A stretch of DNA of 12,973 nt from Thermoplasmata archaeon (lineage in GTDB: Archaea; Thermoplasmatota; Thermoplasmata; Lutacidiplasmatales; UBA184), in NCBI GenBank assembly GCA_030040755.1, contig JASHTC010000172.1, positions 1 to 12,973 of the forward strand, given 5' to 3'. How positions within the stretch are numbered: the first letter of the stretch is position 1; each line of letters opens with the position of its first letter. The position numbers were made by a program, and so were the translations under genes. The notes beneath the pieces are model-generated. The model saw only the letters and a program-made list of their open reading frames with translations. It made no database searches and was not told where the DNA came from. Below, in pieces: positions 6,265-12,920 of the stretch.

Positions 6265-7242
6265 ATGTCCGACCCTCCCCGCCACGTCCGGCTCGCCGTC
6301 ATCGGCAGCGGCCCCGCCGGTCTCACCGCGGCCCTGTACGCGGCCCGGGCCGAGCTCCACCCGCTGCTCCTCGCCGGCGTGCCCGCCGGCGGCCAGCTCC
6401 TGACCACCACGGACGTGGAGAACTACCCCGGGTTCCCGGACGGGATCCAGGGTCCCCAGCTGGTCGACCTCATGCGACGGCAGGCCGTCCGGTTCGGCAC
6501 CGAGGTCGTGGACGACAACGTGACCCGGGTCGACCTCACCCGCCGCCCGTTCCGGATCGAGACCGGCTCGCGCGGGAGCTACCTCGCGGACGCGGTCATC
6601 GTCGCCACGGGGGCCAACGCCCGCTGGCTCGGCCTGCCGTCCGAGGAACGGCTGAAAACGAAGGGGATCTCGGCCTGCGCCACGTGCGACGGGTTCTTCT
6701 TCAAGGGCCAGGAGCTCGTGGTCGTGGGCGGCGGAGACTCCGCGATGGAGGAGGCGCTCTTCCTGACCAACTTCGCGACGCACGTCACGGTCGTCCACCG
6801 TCGGGCCTCCCTGCGGGCGAGCTCGATCATGCAGGCTCGGGCCCGCGCCCACCCCAAGATCTCCTTCGTCCTGGATTCCGCGGTCGAGGAGGTCCTCGGG
6901 ACCGACCGGGTCGAGGGGGTGCGGCTCAAGCACCTGCCGAGCGGCCGCACGAGCGAGCTCCGGGCGGGCGGCCTCTTCGTCGCGATCGGCCACGACCCGG
7001 CGACCGCGGTCTTCCAGGGCCAGCTCCGGCTCACCCCCCAGGGGTACCTCGACGTCCACGAGCACACCCGCACGAGCGTCGAGGGCGTCTTCGCCGCGGG
7101 GGACGTCGCGGACCACCGGTACCGCCAGGCCGTGACGGCCGCCGGGGCCGGGTGCATGGCCGCGATCGACGCGGAGCGGTGGCTCGCGGAGCACGACGCG
7201 CCGACCGTCGCGGCGCCGGCCGCCCCCGCGGCCGGTCGCTGA
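6265..7242 (+). CDS. trxB: thioredoxin reductase (NADPH-type)
   Basis: A 325-residue FAD-dependent enzyme that passes electrons from NADPH to thioredoxin-like proteins in the cytoplasm. The FAD motif GSGPAG is at 14-19, with the downstream GGQLLTTTDVENYPGFP segment typical of the family. The redox-active pair is C138-A-T-C141, followed by DG. The nucleotide-binding motif GGGDSAMEEA begins at 155. HRRASLRAS matches the HRRxxxR signature for the NADPH 2'-phosphate, so NADPH rather than NADH is expected. The second FAD motif GVFAAGD lies near the C-terminus. Length is normal for the low-molecular-weight class, apart from an Ala/Pro tail of about 15 residues. The ATG at 6265 fits the CTTTAA box and places the FAD motif at the usual position. 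No thioredoxin gene is in the window. Confidence 0.93.
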   Translation: MSDPPRHVRLAVIGSGPAGLTAALYAARAELHPLLLAGVPAGGQLLTTTDVENYPGFPDGIQGPQLVDLMRRQAVRFGTEVVDDNVTRVDLTRRPFRIETGSRGSYLADAVIVATGANARWLGLPSEERLKTKGISACATCDGFFFKGQELVVVGGGDSAMEEALFLTNFATHVTVVHRRASLRASSIMQARARAHPKISFVLDSAVEEVLGTDRVEGVRLKHLPSGRTSELRAGGLFVAIGHDPATAVFQGQLRLTPQGYLDVHEHTRTSVEGVFAAGDVADHRYRQAVTAAGAGCMAAIDAERWLAEHDAPTVAAPAAPAAGR

Positions 7243-7263
7243 GGGCCCCGCGTCCGAGATATC

Positions 7264-7270
7264 CTTTAAT
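7264..7270 (+). promoter_or_regulatory. TATA-like box CTTTAAT for the ferredoxin-GGR operon
   Basis: CTTTAAT in the 61-base gap after thioredoxin reductase. Usual spacing places the transcription start near 7292-7296, giving a leader of about 10 bases that contains GAGG (7294-7297) before the TTG start at 7304. Confidence 0.6.
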
Positions 7271-7303
7271 AGCGACCGGGACGGTGCGCACCGAGGACGG
7301 CAC

Positions 7304-7495
7304 TTGCCGAGCAAGAAGAGCCTCCATATCGAGTCGTCCGGGCAGCTGTGCATCTACTGCGGGGCCTGCGTCGGGATCTGCCCGCTCAACTGCATCTACC
7401 TGGACGAGACGCGCATCACCTTCGACGAGAAGGTCTGCACCCGCTGCGAGATCTGCGTCAAGGCCTGCCCGGTGGGAGCCATCGAGATCGGGTAG
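7304..7495 (+). CDS. 2x[4Fe-4S] ferredoxin, likely donor to geranylgeranyl reductase
   Basis: A 63-residue bacterial-type ferredoxin with two complete cluster motifs: C16xxC19xxC22xxxC26P and C45xxC48xxC51xxxC55P. Each binds one [4Fe-4S] cluster, with the last Cys shared across the fold in the usual way. C30 is extra. The start is TTG, supported by GAGG six bases upstream and by the absence of an in-frame ATG. Such ferredoxins carry low-potential electrons in the cytoplasm. The gene ends 25 bases before geranylgeranyl reductase. A ferredoxin is known to be needed together with geranylgeranyl reductase for full lipid saturation in Methanosarcina, so this one is very likely the dedicated donor. 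Confidence 0.92.
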   Translation: MPSKKSLHIESSGQLCIYCGACVGICPLNCIYLDETRITFDEKVCTRCEICVKACPVGAIEIG

Positions 7496-7520
7496 GACCA
7501 CTCCAGTCCGGAGGAAGAAC

Positions 7521-8711
7521 GTGGGCTCCGACCTGAAGACGGACGTGCTGGTCATCGGCGCCGGACCGGCCGGGAGCATGACGGCCAAGTGGGCCGCCAA
7601 GCACGGGGCCTCGGTCCTGATGATCGAGAAACGCCAGGAGATCGGCAGCCCGGTCCGATGCGGCGAGGGGATGAGCAAGGACTGGCTGCCCGACGTCGGG
7701 ATCAAGCCCGGCCGCTGGGTGAACGTCGAGGTCGAGGGGGCCCGGATCTTCTCCCCCAACGAGACGGTCTTCGAGATCAACGAGAAGCACGCGGGCAACG
7801 AGGTCGGCTACGTCGTCGAGCGGGACGAGTTCGACAAGCAGCTGGCGATCGACGCCGCGAACGCCGGCGTCGAGGTCCGCCTGAAGACCGCGGCGACCGG
7901 CATCCTGAAGGACGACGGCAAGGTCGTCGGCGCGAAGGTCAAGCAGTTCGGCACGACCTTCGACGTGCACGCGAAGGTCACGGTCGGCGCGGACGGGTTC
8001 GAGAGCCAGGTGGGGCGATGGGCCGGAATCCCCACCAACATCGCGCTGAAGGACATGGACTCGTGCCTGCAGTACCGCATGACGAACGTCGACTGCGACG
8101 TGCGGTTCTGCGACTTCTACCTCGGCAAGGTCGCTCCGGGCGGCTACGTCTGGATCTTCCCCAAGGCCGAGGGCCTCGCGAACGTCGGCATCGGGGTGCA
8201 GGTGAGCCAGATCCGGTCGATGGCCGAGCCGCGGGACTACCTCGACCGGTGGATCGCCCATCACCCGGCGTACTCGAAGGGCAAGAAGATCGACATGGTC
8301 GGCGGCGGGGTCTCGATCTCGCCTCCCCTGAAGCAGACGGTCATGGATGGCTTCATGGTCGTCGGCGACGCCGCCCGGATGATCGACCCGCTCACCGGAG
8401 GCGGCATCGCGAACGGCTGCATCGCCGGCAAGATCTGCGGCACGGTGGCGGCCCAGGCCGCCCAGCGCGGGGACTCCTCCAAGGAGGCGCTCCTGGAGTA
8501 CGACCGGGGCTGGCGCGCCCGGCTCGAGGAGAAGCTCTACCGCAACTGGCTCGCGAAGGAGAAGCTCTGCTCGCTGTCCGACGAGACGTTCGACAAGGTC
8601 GTGGACGCGCTGAAGGACGTCAAGCTCCAGAAGCTGAACGTCCACAACATCCTCAAGGCGGTGCGCGACAAGTACCCCGAGGTCACGAAGGAGTTCGAGG
8701 CGTTCCTGTAG
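7521..8711 (+). CDS. geranylgeranyl reductase (digeranylgeranylglycerophospholipid reductase)
   Basis: A 396-residue FAD enzyme that reduces the double bonds of geranylgeranyl chains in archaeal ether lipids, acting at the membrane surface. The FAD motif GAGPAG is at 13-18. The hallmark PVRCGEG at 45-51 carries the conserved active-region Cys48. GYVWIFP at 208-214 matches the family YxWxFP motif that lines the lipid tunnel. The second FAD-binding stretch, with GDAARMIDP and GGGIANG, lies at 282-299. The C-terminal 60 residues are helical and charged, as in homologues. The GTG start is fixed by GGAGGAA at 7510-7516; the frame is open far upstream, but that part overlaps ferredoxin and is not coding. 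Codon use is richer in AAG/Lys than in the neighbours, which suggests strong expression. Confidence 0.93.
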   Translation: MGSDLKTDVLVIGAGPAGSMTAKWAAKHGASVLMIEKRQEIGSPVRCGEGMSKDWLPDVGIKPGRWVNVEVEGARIFSPNETVFEINEKHAGNEVGYVVERDEFDKQLAIDAANAGVEVRLKTAATGILKDDGKVVGAKVKQFGTTFDVHAKVTVGADGFESQVGRWAGIPTNIALKDMDSCLQYRMTNVDCDVRFCDFYLGKVAPGGYVWIFPKAEGLANVGIGVQVSQIRSMAEPRDYLDRWIAHHPAYSKGKKIDMVGGGVSISPPLKQTVMDGFMVVGDAARMIDPLTGGGIANGCIAGKICGTVAAQAAQRGDSSKEALLEYDRGWRARLEEKLYRNWLAKEKLCSLSDETFDKVVDALKDVKLQKLNVHNILKAVRDKYPEVTKEFEAFL

Positions 8712-8726
8712 ACGCCGAAGGGAACG

Positions 8727-9368
8727 ATGCCGGGCGCCCCGAACCGTCCTCCCGAGAAGGAGCCCGAGGCGCCGGTGGCCCCGGTCCTGCCGGAGCCCCC
8801 CGAGAAGAAGGTGCTGCGGCGCCTGGTGCCCTCCCGCGTCGCGCTCCTGCTCGACATCTGGAAGGGGGCGCCGAGCCCGGACCTGACCGGACCGTACGAC
8901 AAGGCCGAGGAGGCGTTCGCGGCGGGGGACCCCGCCACGGCGCTCCAGGCGCTCGACCGGCTCTCGATCCGGTTCCACGAACCCCGATGGCCCACGATCC
9001 CGGAGCCGTTCCGCCGGCTCCGGGTCGCGATCCCGGCTCCGACGCCGCCGAGCTGGAACCCGGAGAACGCGCTGACCCCCGCCGAGCGGGAGGCCAAGCG
9101 GGCGCGTCGGGAGGCCGAGGACCAGGTGCTCCTCGCCCGGGGCTCGGTCGCCTGGGCCGCGGCCCACGGCGTCGACGTCGGGCCGTGGGGGGCGCGGGTC
9201 GAAGAGGCCGCCCAGCTCCTGAGTGCCGAGGGCCTCGTCCCCGGGTTCTACGAGCGGATCGACCCCGTCTGGGACGGGCTGCGCGCGCAATTGCCCCGGC
9301 CCAAGAGCGGCTCGGGTCGGCCCCCCGCCGCGAGCCCGCCGCCCTCGGCCGAGTCCGAGACGGCGTAG
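8727..9368 (+). CDS. unrecognised helical protein behind GGR
   Basis: A 213-residue protein that I do not recognise. The ATG follows GAAGGGAA and lies 15 bases after the geranylgeranyl reductase stop, so it is probably in the same operon. Residues 1-27 are a Pro/Glu/Ala-rich, probably disordered N-terminus. Residues 28-190 are mostly helical: VPSRVALLLDIW, then DKAEEAFAAGDPATALQALDRL (starting at 58, TPR-like in its A-x(3)-A-x-G pattern), a highly charged helix at about 117-138, and a final region with RVEEAAQLLSAEG. The C-terminus (191-213) is Pro/Ser-rich. There is no signal peptide, membrane segment or Cys. The AE.AFAAG...A....RL pattern recurs in the next protein. A scaffold or adaptor role is only a guess. 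Confidence 0.7.
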   Translation: MPGAPNRPPEKEPEAPVAPVLPEPPEKKVLRRLVPSRVALLLDIWKGAPSPDLTGPYDKAEEAFAAGDPATALQALDRLSIRFHEPRWPTIPEPFRRLRVAIPAPTPPSWNPENALTPAEREAKRARREAEDQVLLARGSVAWAAAHGVDVGPWGARVEEAAQLLSAEGLVPGFYERIDPVWDGLRAQLPRPKSGSGRPPAASPPPSAESETA

Positions 9369-9384
9369 CGCGGTCGCGACGCCC

Positions 9385-9738
9385 GTGAACCCGGAGGAGC
9401 GACCGCGACGGACCCGCCGGGGGGAGGGAGAGGTGACCCAGTGGCCCCGGGGGCTGCTCGACTACACGACCGGAGCGACCCCCGACGCGGGTCCCGACCC
9501 CGAGGAGGACCGAACGGGCAACCGCATCCGCCTGGCCGCCCGACTGATCGGGCTGCTCCGCGCCGAGGGTCGGGACGTCGAGGCGGAGCTCGCGCAGCTC
9601 CACGAAGCCGAGGCCGCCTACGCGGCCGGCCGCCGGGCCGAGGCGACGGAGCGCGTCGAGCGCCTGCTGGGCGCGCTCGGGCCGACGGCGGCCTCCCGCG
9701 AGCGGCCTCCGACATCTTTAGAGCGGGACCTTCCCTGA
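9385..9738 (+). CDS. unrecognised small helical protein
   Basis: Up to 117 residues; not recognised. Two starts are possible. GTG 9385 lies 16 bases after the previous stop but has no ribosome site. GTG 9433 has a strong GGAGGGAG just upstream and would give 101 residues, losing only a charged Arg/Glu stretch. The body is helical: NRIRLAARLIGLLRAEGRDVEAELAQLHEAEAAYAAG followed by RRAEATERVERLLGAL. The LHEAEAAYAAGRRAEATERVERLL pattern resembles AEEAFAAGDPATALQALDRL of the preceding protein and suggests a TPR-like hairpin or a shared origin. No Cys or membrane segment is present. It is probably the last gene of the ferredoxin-GGR operon; the next gene's TATA-like box lies inside its 3' end. Confidence 0.6.
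   Translation: MNPEERPRRTRRGEGEVTQWPRGLLDYTTGATPDAGPDPEEDRTGNRIRLAARLIGLLRAEGRDVEAELAQLHEAEAAYAAGRRAEATERVERLLGALGPTAASRERPPTSLERDLP
9423..9430 (+). promoter_or_regulatory. Shine-Dalgarno GGAGGGAG favouring the GTG 9433 start
   Basis: GGAGGGAG ends two bases before GTG 9433, so its core GGAG lies 6 bases away. This is as good as the ribosome sites of the coupled genes in this window and is the reason to consider 9433 as the true start of the small helical protein. It also encodes part of the longer frame, so it may be accidental. Confidence 0.4.
9716..9721 (+). promoter_or_regulatory. TATA-like box CTTTAG for the DUF1028 gene
   Basis: CTTTAG inside the last codons of the preceding gene, with its first T 30 bases before ATG 9747. 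No ribosome site precedes 9747, which fits a leaderless start. Confidence 0.5.
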
Positions 9739-9746
9739 CCGCGTCG

Positions 9747-10748
9747 ATGCCACCGCGGTTCGGGACCTTCTCGATCGTCGCCTACGAGGCGTCCACCCAC
9801 AGCTGGGGCGTCGCCGTCCACTCGAAGTTCCCGGCGGTCGGCTCGGTCGTGCCGTGGGCCCGGGCCGGGGCGGGGGCGGTCGCGACGCAAGCCGCCTCCA
9901 ACGTGCGGTGGGGGCCCGAGGGGCTCCGGCTCCTGACCGAGGGCGTCAGCGCTCCGGACGTCGTCCGCCGGCTCGTCGAGGCCGACCCGGGTCGGGACGA
10001 CCGACAGCTCGGGGTCGTCGACGCCCAGGGCGGGGCGGCCGCGTTCACCGGGTCGAGGTGCATGGAGTGGGCGGGCCACGAGGTCGGCGACGGGTTCGCC
10101 TGCCAGGGGAACGTGCTGTTCGGGCCGGCGGTGGTCCGCGGGATGGCCCGCGCCTACGAATCGACGCCGGGGGACATCGCGGACCGGCTGCTCGCGGCGC
10201 TCGCCGCGGGCCAACGCGAGGGCGGCGACCGTCGGGGTCAGCAGTCCGCGGCCCTCCTGATCACCCGGCCGGGGGGCGGCTACCAGGGCGGGGACGACCG
10301 GTGGGTCGACATCCGCGTCGACGACCATCTGTCCCCGATCGAGGAGCTCCGACGGGTCTTCCGGGTCGTCGACCTGACGATGCTCAGCCGCGAGGACCCG
10401 GCCACGCTCTTGCGGATCACCGGCGAGGTCGCCCTCGGCGTCCAGCACGACCTCGCCATCCTGGGATACTACAACGGACGGCTCAACGGGAAGTGGGACG
10501 CCGCGGGGCGCGCGGCCTACACCCGGTTCCTCGGGGAGCACAACTTCGAGAGCAAGCAACGGAACGACGACACGATCTGGCCGAGCGTCCGGGCCTACCT
10601 CAAGGAGGGGGCGGACGCCGAGGTCATGCGGCGGACCGGCACGGCGCCGATGGTCCCCGACGCCCTGAGCCGCGGGCCGGGCGCCCAGCCGAAGCAGGGG
10701 GGAGGGGCATCCCCGAACGCTCCGAAGAAGGCGAAGGGGTCGAAGTAA
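9747..10748 (+). CDS. DUF1028 protein with C-terminal PG_binding_2-like domain
   Basis: A 333-residue protein of the DUF1028 family (Ntn-hydrolase-like fold), of unknown substrate. Family segments are clear: GTFSIVAYE at 6-14, GVAVHSKFPAVGSVVPWA at 21-38, GAGAVATQA at 41-49, DDRQLGVVDAQG at 84-95, GNVLFG at 121-126, GGDRRGQQSAALLI at 159-172 and VDDHLSPIEELRR at 191-203. Thr7 of the TFS motif is the residue conserved near the N-terminus. Residues 224-287 (GEVALGVQHDLAILGYYNG onwards) match the small helical domain often fused to DUF1028 and named a putative peptidoglycan-binding domain. Its wall-binding role is doubtful in an archaeon. A Lys/Pro/Gly-rich tail follows (310-333). The ATG fits the CTTTAG box. 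It probably starts the operon that continues with the Pcc1-like gene. Confidence 0.88.
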   Translation: MPPRFGTFSIVAYEASTHSWGVAVHSKFPAVGSVVPWARAGAGAVATQAASNVRWGPEGLRLLTEGVSAPDVVRRLVEADPGRDDRQLGVVDAQGGAAAFTGSRCMEWAGHEVGDGFACQGNVLFGPAVVRGMARAYESTPGDIADRLLAALAAGQREGGDRRGQQSAALLITRPGGGYQGGDDRWVDIRVDDHLSPIEELRRVFRVVDLTMLSREDPATLLRITGEVALGVQHDLAILGYYNGRLNGKWDAAGRAAYTRFLGEHNFESKQRNDDTIWPSVRAYLKEGADAEVMRRTGTAPMVPDALSRGPGAQPKQGGGASPNAPKKAKGSK

Positions 10749-10753
10749 CGGTC

Positions 10754-10963
10754 GTGGCCCGGAGGACGTACGGCTCGCCCGAGGCGGCGGAGCGGCTCCG
10801 CCGCGCGATCGCCGTGGACACCCCCGAGTTCGTGACCCTGAGCGTGGACGGGTCGACCTTGACGATCCGTACGCATGCCGCCTCGGCCCGGAGCGCGCGC
10901 GCCACCCTCGAGGACCTGGTCGCCTGCTTGCAGGTCGCCGAGCGGGCCACCCCCGGGGCCTGA
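10754..10963 (+). CDS. Pcc1-like protein (KEOPS complex subunit)
   Basis: A 69-residue protein starting with GTG five bases after the DUF1028 stop. The layout fits the archaeal Pcc1/CTAG fold: an N-terminal helix (SPEAAERLRRAIAVDTP, 8-24), two strands (FVTLSVDG and TLTIRTHA, 26-42), then a long helix (ARSARATLEDLVACLQVAERA, 45-65) with the Arg corresponding to the 'ALR..lN..L' motif of Pcc1. Pcc1 is the dimerisation subunit of KEOPS, which makes the t6A37 modification of ANN-decoding tRNAs. No other KEOPS subunit (Kae1, Bud32, Cgi121) is in the window. The short length and the missing first strand leave room for another small alpha/beta protein. The same frame is open upstream through the DUF1028 gene, but that part is not coding. 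Confidence 0.55.
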   Translation: MARRTYGSPEAAERLRRAIAVDTPEFVTLSVDGSTLTIRTHAASARSARATLEDLVACLQVAERATPGA

Positions 10964-10978
10964 GGGGGTCGGACGCTC

Positions 10979-11809
10979 GTGTGGGAGGCGGCCGGCCCGC
11001 CGCCGCCGAGCGGCCCGTCCGTCGGGCGGTATGCGCTCGGGGTCGGGATCACGGTCTTCGTCATCGTGAGCCAGTACTTTCTGCCTCAGCTCGTCCCGGC
11101 GCTCCGGCCGGTGTACGGATCCCTGCTCGGCGACCTGCTGGTCGTCTACGGGATCCCGGTCGTCTCCTTTGTCGGCCTGGTCGGCGTCGGCCCGCTGCGG
11201 CACTGGGCCCAGCGGATGCGGCTCGCCACCGTCCAGGGCCTCGCCTGGTTCGGCGCCCTCGAGGTCCTGAGCCTCGTGGTCGTCATCGTCCTCACCGTGG
11301 TCTACCTCGCGCTCGACCCGTCCGCCCTGAGCCTGCTCTCGAAGCAGAACCCAGCGCTCACGCAGGCGATGGGCGCGCCGTGGTTCTTCGTCGGGCTCTC
11401 CTTCGCGATCGGCGCCGTCGAGGAGACGATCTTCCGGGGATGGATCTTCGGCTTCTGGATGGCGCGCGGTGGCTCGTGGGTCGTCCCGGCGGTCTGGACC
11501 AGCCTCCTCTTCGCCGGGCTCCATCTCTACTACGGCACGACCTACGGGATCGTCGCGCCCCTGATCTTCCCGACCCTGTTCTTCACGGGGTTCGCGTTCG
11601 CCGCGACGTTCCGCGTCTCGGGCGGGAACCTCGTGATGATCGCCTTCCTCCACGGCGTCTACGACGCCTCGGCTTTCCTCACGCTCATCAACGAGGACGC
11701 GGGGCTCGCGCTCCGGTACGTGGTCATCCTCGTCGGGCTCCTGGTCGCGCTCGTGCTCTGGGGGCTCCATCACGACCCCCCGGAGGCCGCATCGGGCTGG
11801 TCGCCCTGA
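10979..11809 (+). CDS. CPBP family intramembrane metalloprotease
   Basis: A 276-residue membrane protein of the CPBP (Abi/Rce1-like) family. The active-site motifs are complete: EETIFR at 148-153, F178xxxH182 (FAGLH) and H225xxxD229 (HGVYD). Hydrophobic segments lie at about 18-38, 45-70, 87-111, 132-147, 164-185, 188-209, 215-235 and 245-263, giving about eight helices. The family cleaves or processes membrane-bound substrates such as prenylated proteins, or serves in bacteriocin immunity; the substrate here is unknown. GTG 10979 is 15 bases after the Pcc1-like stop, with GAGGGGG near 10962-10968 as a possible ribosome site; GTG 10981 is out of frame. It is probably co-transcribed with the two upstream genes. 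The Pro-rich N-terminus (about 15 residues) is cytoplasmic-looking and not a signal peptide. Confidence 0.85.
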   Translation: MWEAAGPPPPSGPSVGRYALGVGITVFVIVSQYFLPQLVPALRPVYGSLLGDLLVVYGIPVVSFVGLVGVGPLRHWAQRMRLATVQGLAWFGALEVLSLVVVIVLTVVYLALDPSALSLLSKQNPALTQAMGAPWFFVGLSFAIGAVEETIFRGWIFGFWMARGGSWVVPAVWTSLLFAGLHLYYGTTYGIVAPLIFPTLFFTGFAFAATFRVSGGNLVMIAFLHGVYDASAFLTLINEDAGLALRYVVILVGLLVALVLWGLHHDPPEAASGWSP

Positions 11810-11898
11810 TGGACCCGGCCCCCGTGGACCCGCGTCGGGGGCGAGCGGCGGGACGCGGAGGCTGACGGCGTCGAGGCTCATCGCCCCGCTACGGGTCC

Positions 11899-11930
11899 CC
11901 CTCGTCCACCCTGGGTCCCGGGCACGAGGG
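11899..11930. repeat. inverted repeat in the 11810-12040 intergenic stretch
   Basis: CCCTCGT (11899-11905) and ACGAGGG (11924-11930) form a 7-bp stem with an 18-base loop, itself partly self-complementary, followed by TTAGCATCATGTAA. It lies after the protease gene and could be part of a 3' end or an upstream control element. Archaeal terminators usually need T-runs, which are absent here. The rest of this 231-base stretch shows only the short frame at 11965. Confidence 0.2.
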
Positions 11931-11964
11931 TTAGCATCATGTAACGGACCGGAGTGCCCCGGCG

Positions 11965-12033
11965 ATGACCGGCTCCGACTTCCCTCTCGACTTCCGGCGC
12001 CTCGGCCTGGGCCTCGTCCCGCGGGGAGGGTGA
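11965..12033 (+). CDS. possible 22-codon upstream reading frame
   Basis: ATG 11965 to TGA 12031-12033 encodes MTGSDFPLDFRRLGLGLVPR plus two Gly. It ends 7 bases before the ATG of the bactofilin-like gene, and that gene's ribosome site overlaps its last codons. An AT-richer element (TTAGCATCATGTAA, 11931-11944) lies about 20-35 bases upstream and could be a weak promoter, making this the first start on the mRNA. It may be a leader peptide that couples translation, or chance. No homology is recognised. Confidence 0.2.
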   Translation: MTGSDFPLDFRRLGLGLVPRGG

Positions 12034-12040
12034 GGGCTCG

Positions 12041-12874
12041 ATGACGGTCGCTCCTCCTCCGCCGACCCCGCCTTCCGGCGCCGCCCCGCCGGCCCCGGCG
12101 CCCAAGCCCGCGGCCACGCCGCCGGCGGCGCCACCGAAGACCCCCCGGTCGGGGGAGATCCGGGAGCGCGGGGTCTCGCGCCGGGACCACGTGCATGCCC
12201 TGCGGTGGTCGACCGCGGGGAGCGTCAAGGTCCTCGCCGAGGTCGACGTCGGCGAGGCGAAACTCTCCGGGCAGACGGCGGTCGGCGGGGCCGTGTCGGC
12301 CGACCAGCTCCGGTCCGGTGGGACCCTCGAGGTCGGGGGGACCGTCGACGTCACCGGAAGCCTGGTCTCCGCCGGGTTCCTGCGGACCCGCGGGGCGGTG
12401 CATGCCGGGCAGGCGGACCTTCGCGGCGTGGTGCACCTCGCGGGGGACCTCACGGTCGACCGCAGCCTGACCGTGAACGGCTCCCTCCGCGCCCCCTCCG
12501 TCCGGGCGACGGGGTTCCTGGCCGAGGGAGCCCTCGAGGTGCCCGGCGAGGTCGTAGCCTCGCATGTGGAGGTCCGGTTTCGCGAGAAGAGCCACGTCGG
12601 AAGCGTGCACGGGTCGACGGTACGCCTGACCGTACGACCCCCCAACCCGATCGAGATGGTCTTGGGGCGGGCGTTGCCGGTGCTGGTCCTCCGGGTGGAG
12701 GCGGATTCGGTCGAGCTCGAGGGGGTCGACGTCCGCTTTGTGCGGGCGCCCGAGATCGTCCTGGGGCGGAACGCCCACGTCACTGAGTTCGAGGGGAAGC
12801 TCGTCCGCCGACATCCCTCGGCCCGCGTGGGACCGGAGTCGCGGAGCCCCCCGCCGTACGGGTTGAGCCGCTGA
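12041..12874 (+). CDS. bactofilin-like beta-helix (polymer-forming cytoskeletal) protein
   Basis: A 277-residue protein. Residues 1-36 are almost only Pro, Ala and Thr, a disordered extension. Residues about 58-200 are short repeating strands separated by Gly, such as GEAKLSGQTAVGGAVSADQL, GGTLEVGGTVDVTGSLVSAG, RGAVHAGQADLRGVVHLAG and GDLTVDRSLTVNGSL, which is the pattern of a right-handed beta-helix of bactofilin type. Residues 200-260 add further strands (VLVLRVEADSVELEGVDVRFV). Bactofilins polymerise without nucleotide in the cytoplasm or at the membrane and organise cell shape or envelope enzymes. Archaeal members are little studied. No signal peptide or transmembrane helix is present. 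The ATG follows GGAGGGTGAGG, a good ribosome site. It could instead be another beta-helix protein, but the regular short rungs favour the bactofilin family. Confidence 0.7.
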   Translation: MTVAPPPPTPPSGAAPPAPAPKPAATPPAAPPKTPRSGEIRERGVSRRDHVHALRWSTAGSVKVLAEVDVGEAKLSGQTAVGGAVSADQLRSGGTLEVGGTVDVTGSLVSAGFLRTRGAVHAGQADLRGVVHLAGDLTVDRSLTVNGSLRAPSVRATGFLAEGALEVPGEVVASHVEVRFREKSHVGSVHGSTVRLTVRPPNPIEMVLGRALPVLVLRVEADSVELEGVDVRFVRAPEIVLGRNAHVTEFEGKLVRRHPSARVGPESRSPPPYGLSR

Positions 12875-12888
12875 GCGGGCCCGGCGCC

Positions 12889-12895
12889 CTTTATC
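12889..12895 (+). promoter_or_regulatory. TATA-like box CTTTATC for the gene at 12921
   Basis: CTTTATC in the 46-base gap after the bactofilin-like gene, with its first T 31 bases before ATG 12921. It is the clearest TATA match near the window's right end and predicts a leaderless mRNA. Confidence 0.6.
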
Positions 12896-12920
12896 ATCCG
12901 GAGGACCGTCGGCAGCGCCC

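Noticed and set aside
7458..9290. 610-codon minus-strand frame opposite geranylgeranyl reductase
   Set aside because: The + strand carries all geranylgeranyl reductase motifs. The antisense translation is low-complexity Arg/Asp/Val/Gly-rich.
11809..11865. 18-codon ATG frame overlapping the protease stop
   Set aside because: Very short, Arg/Gly/Pro-rich, and without support from promoter or ribosome site.
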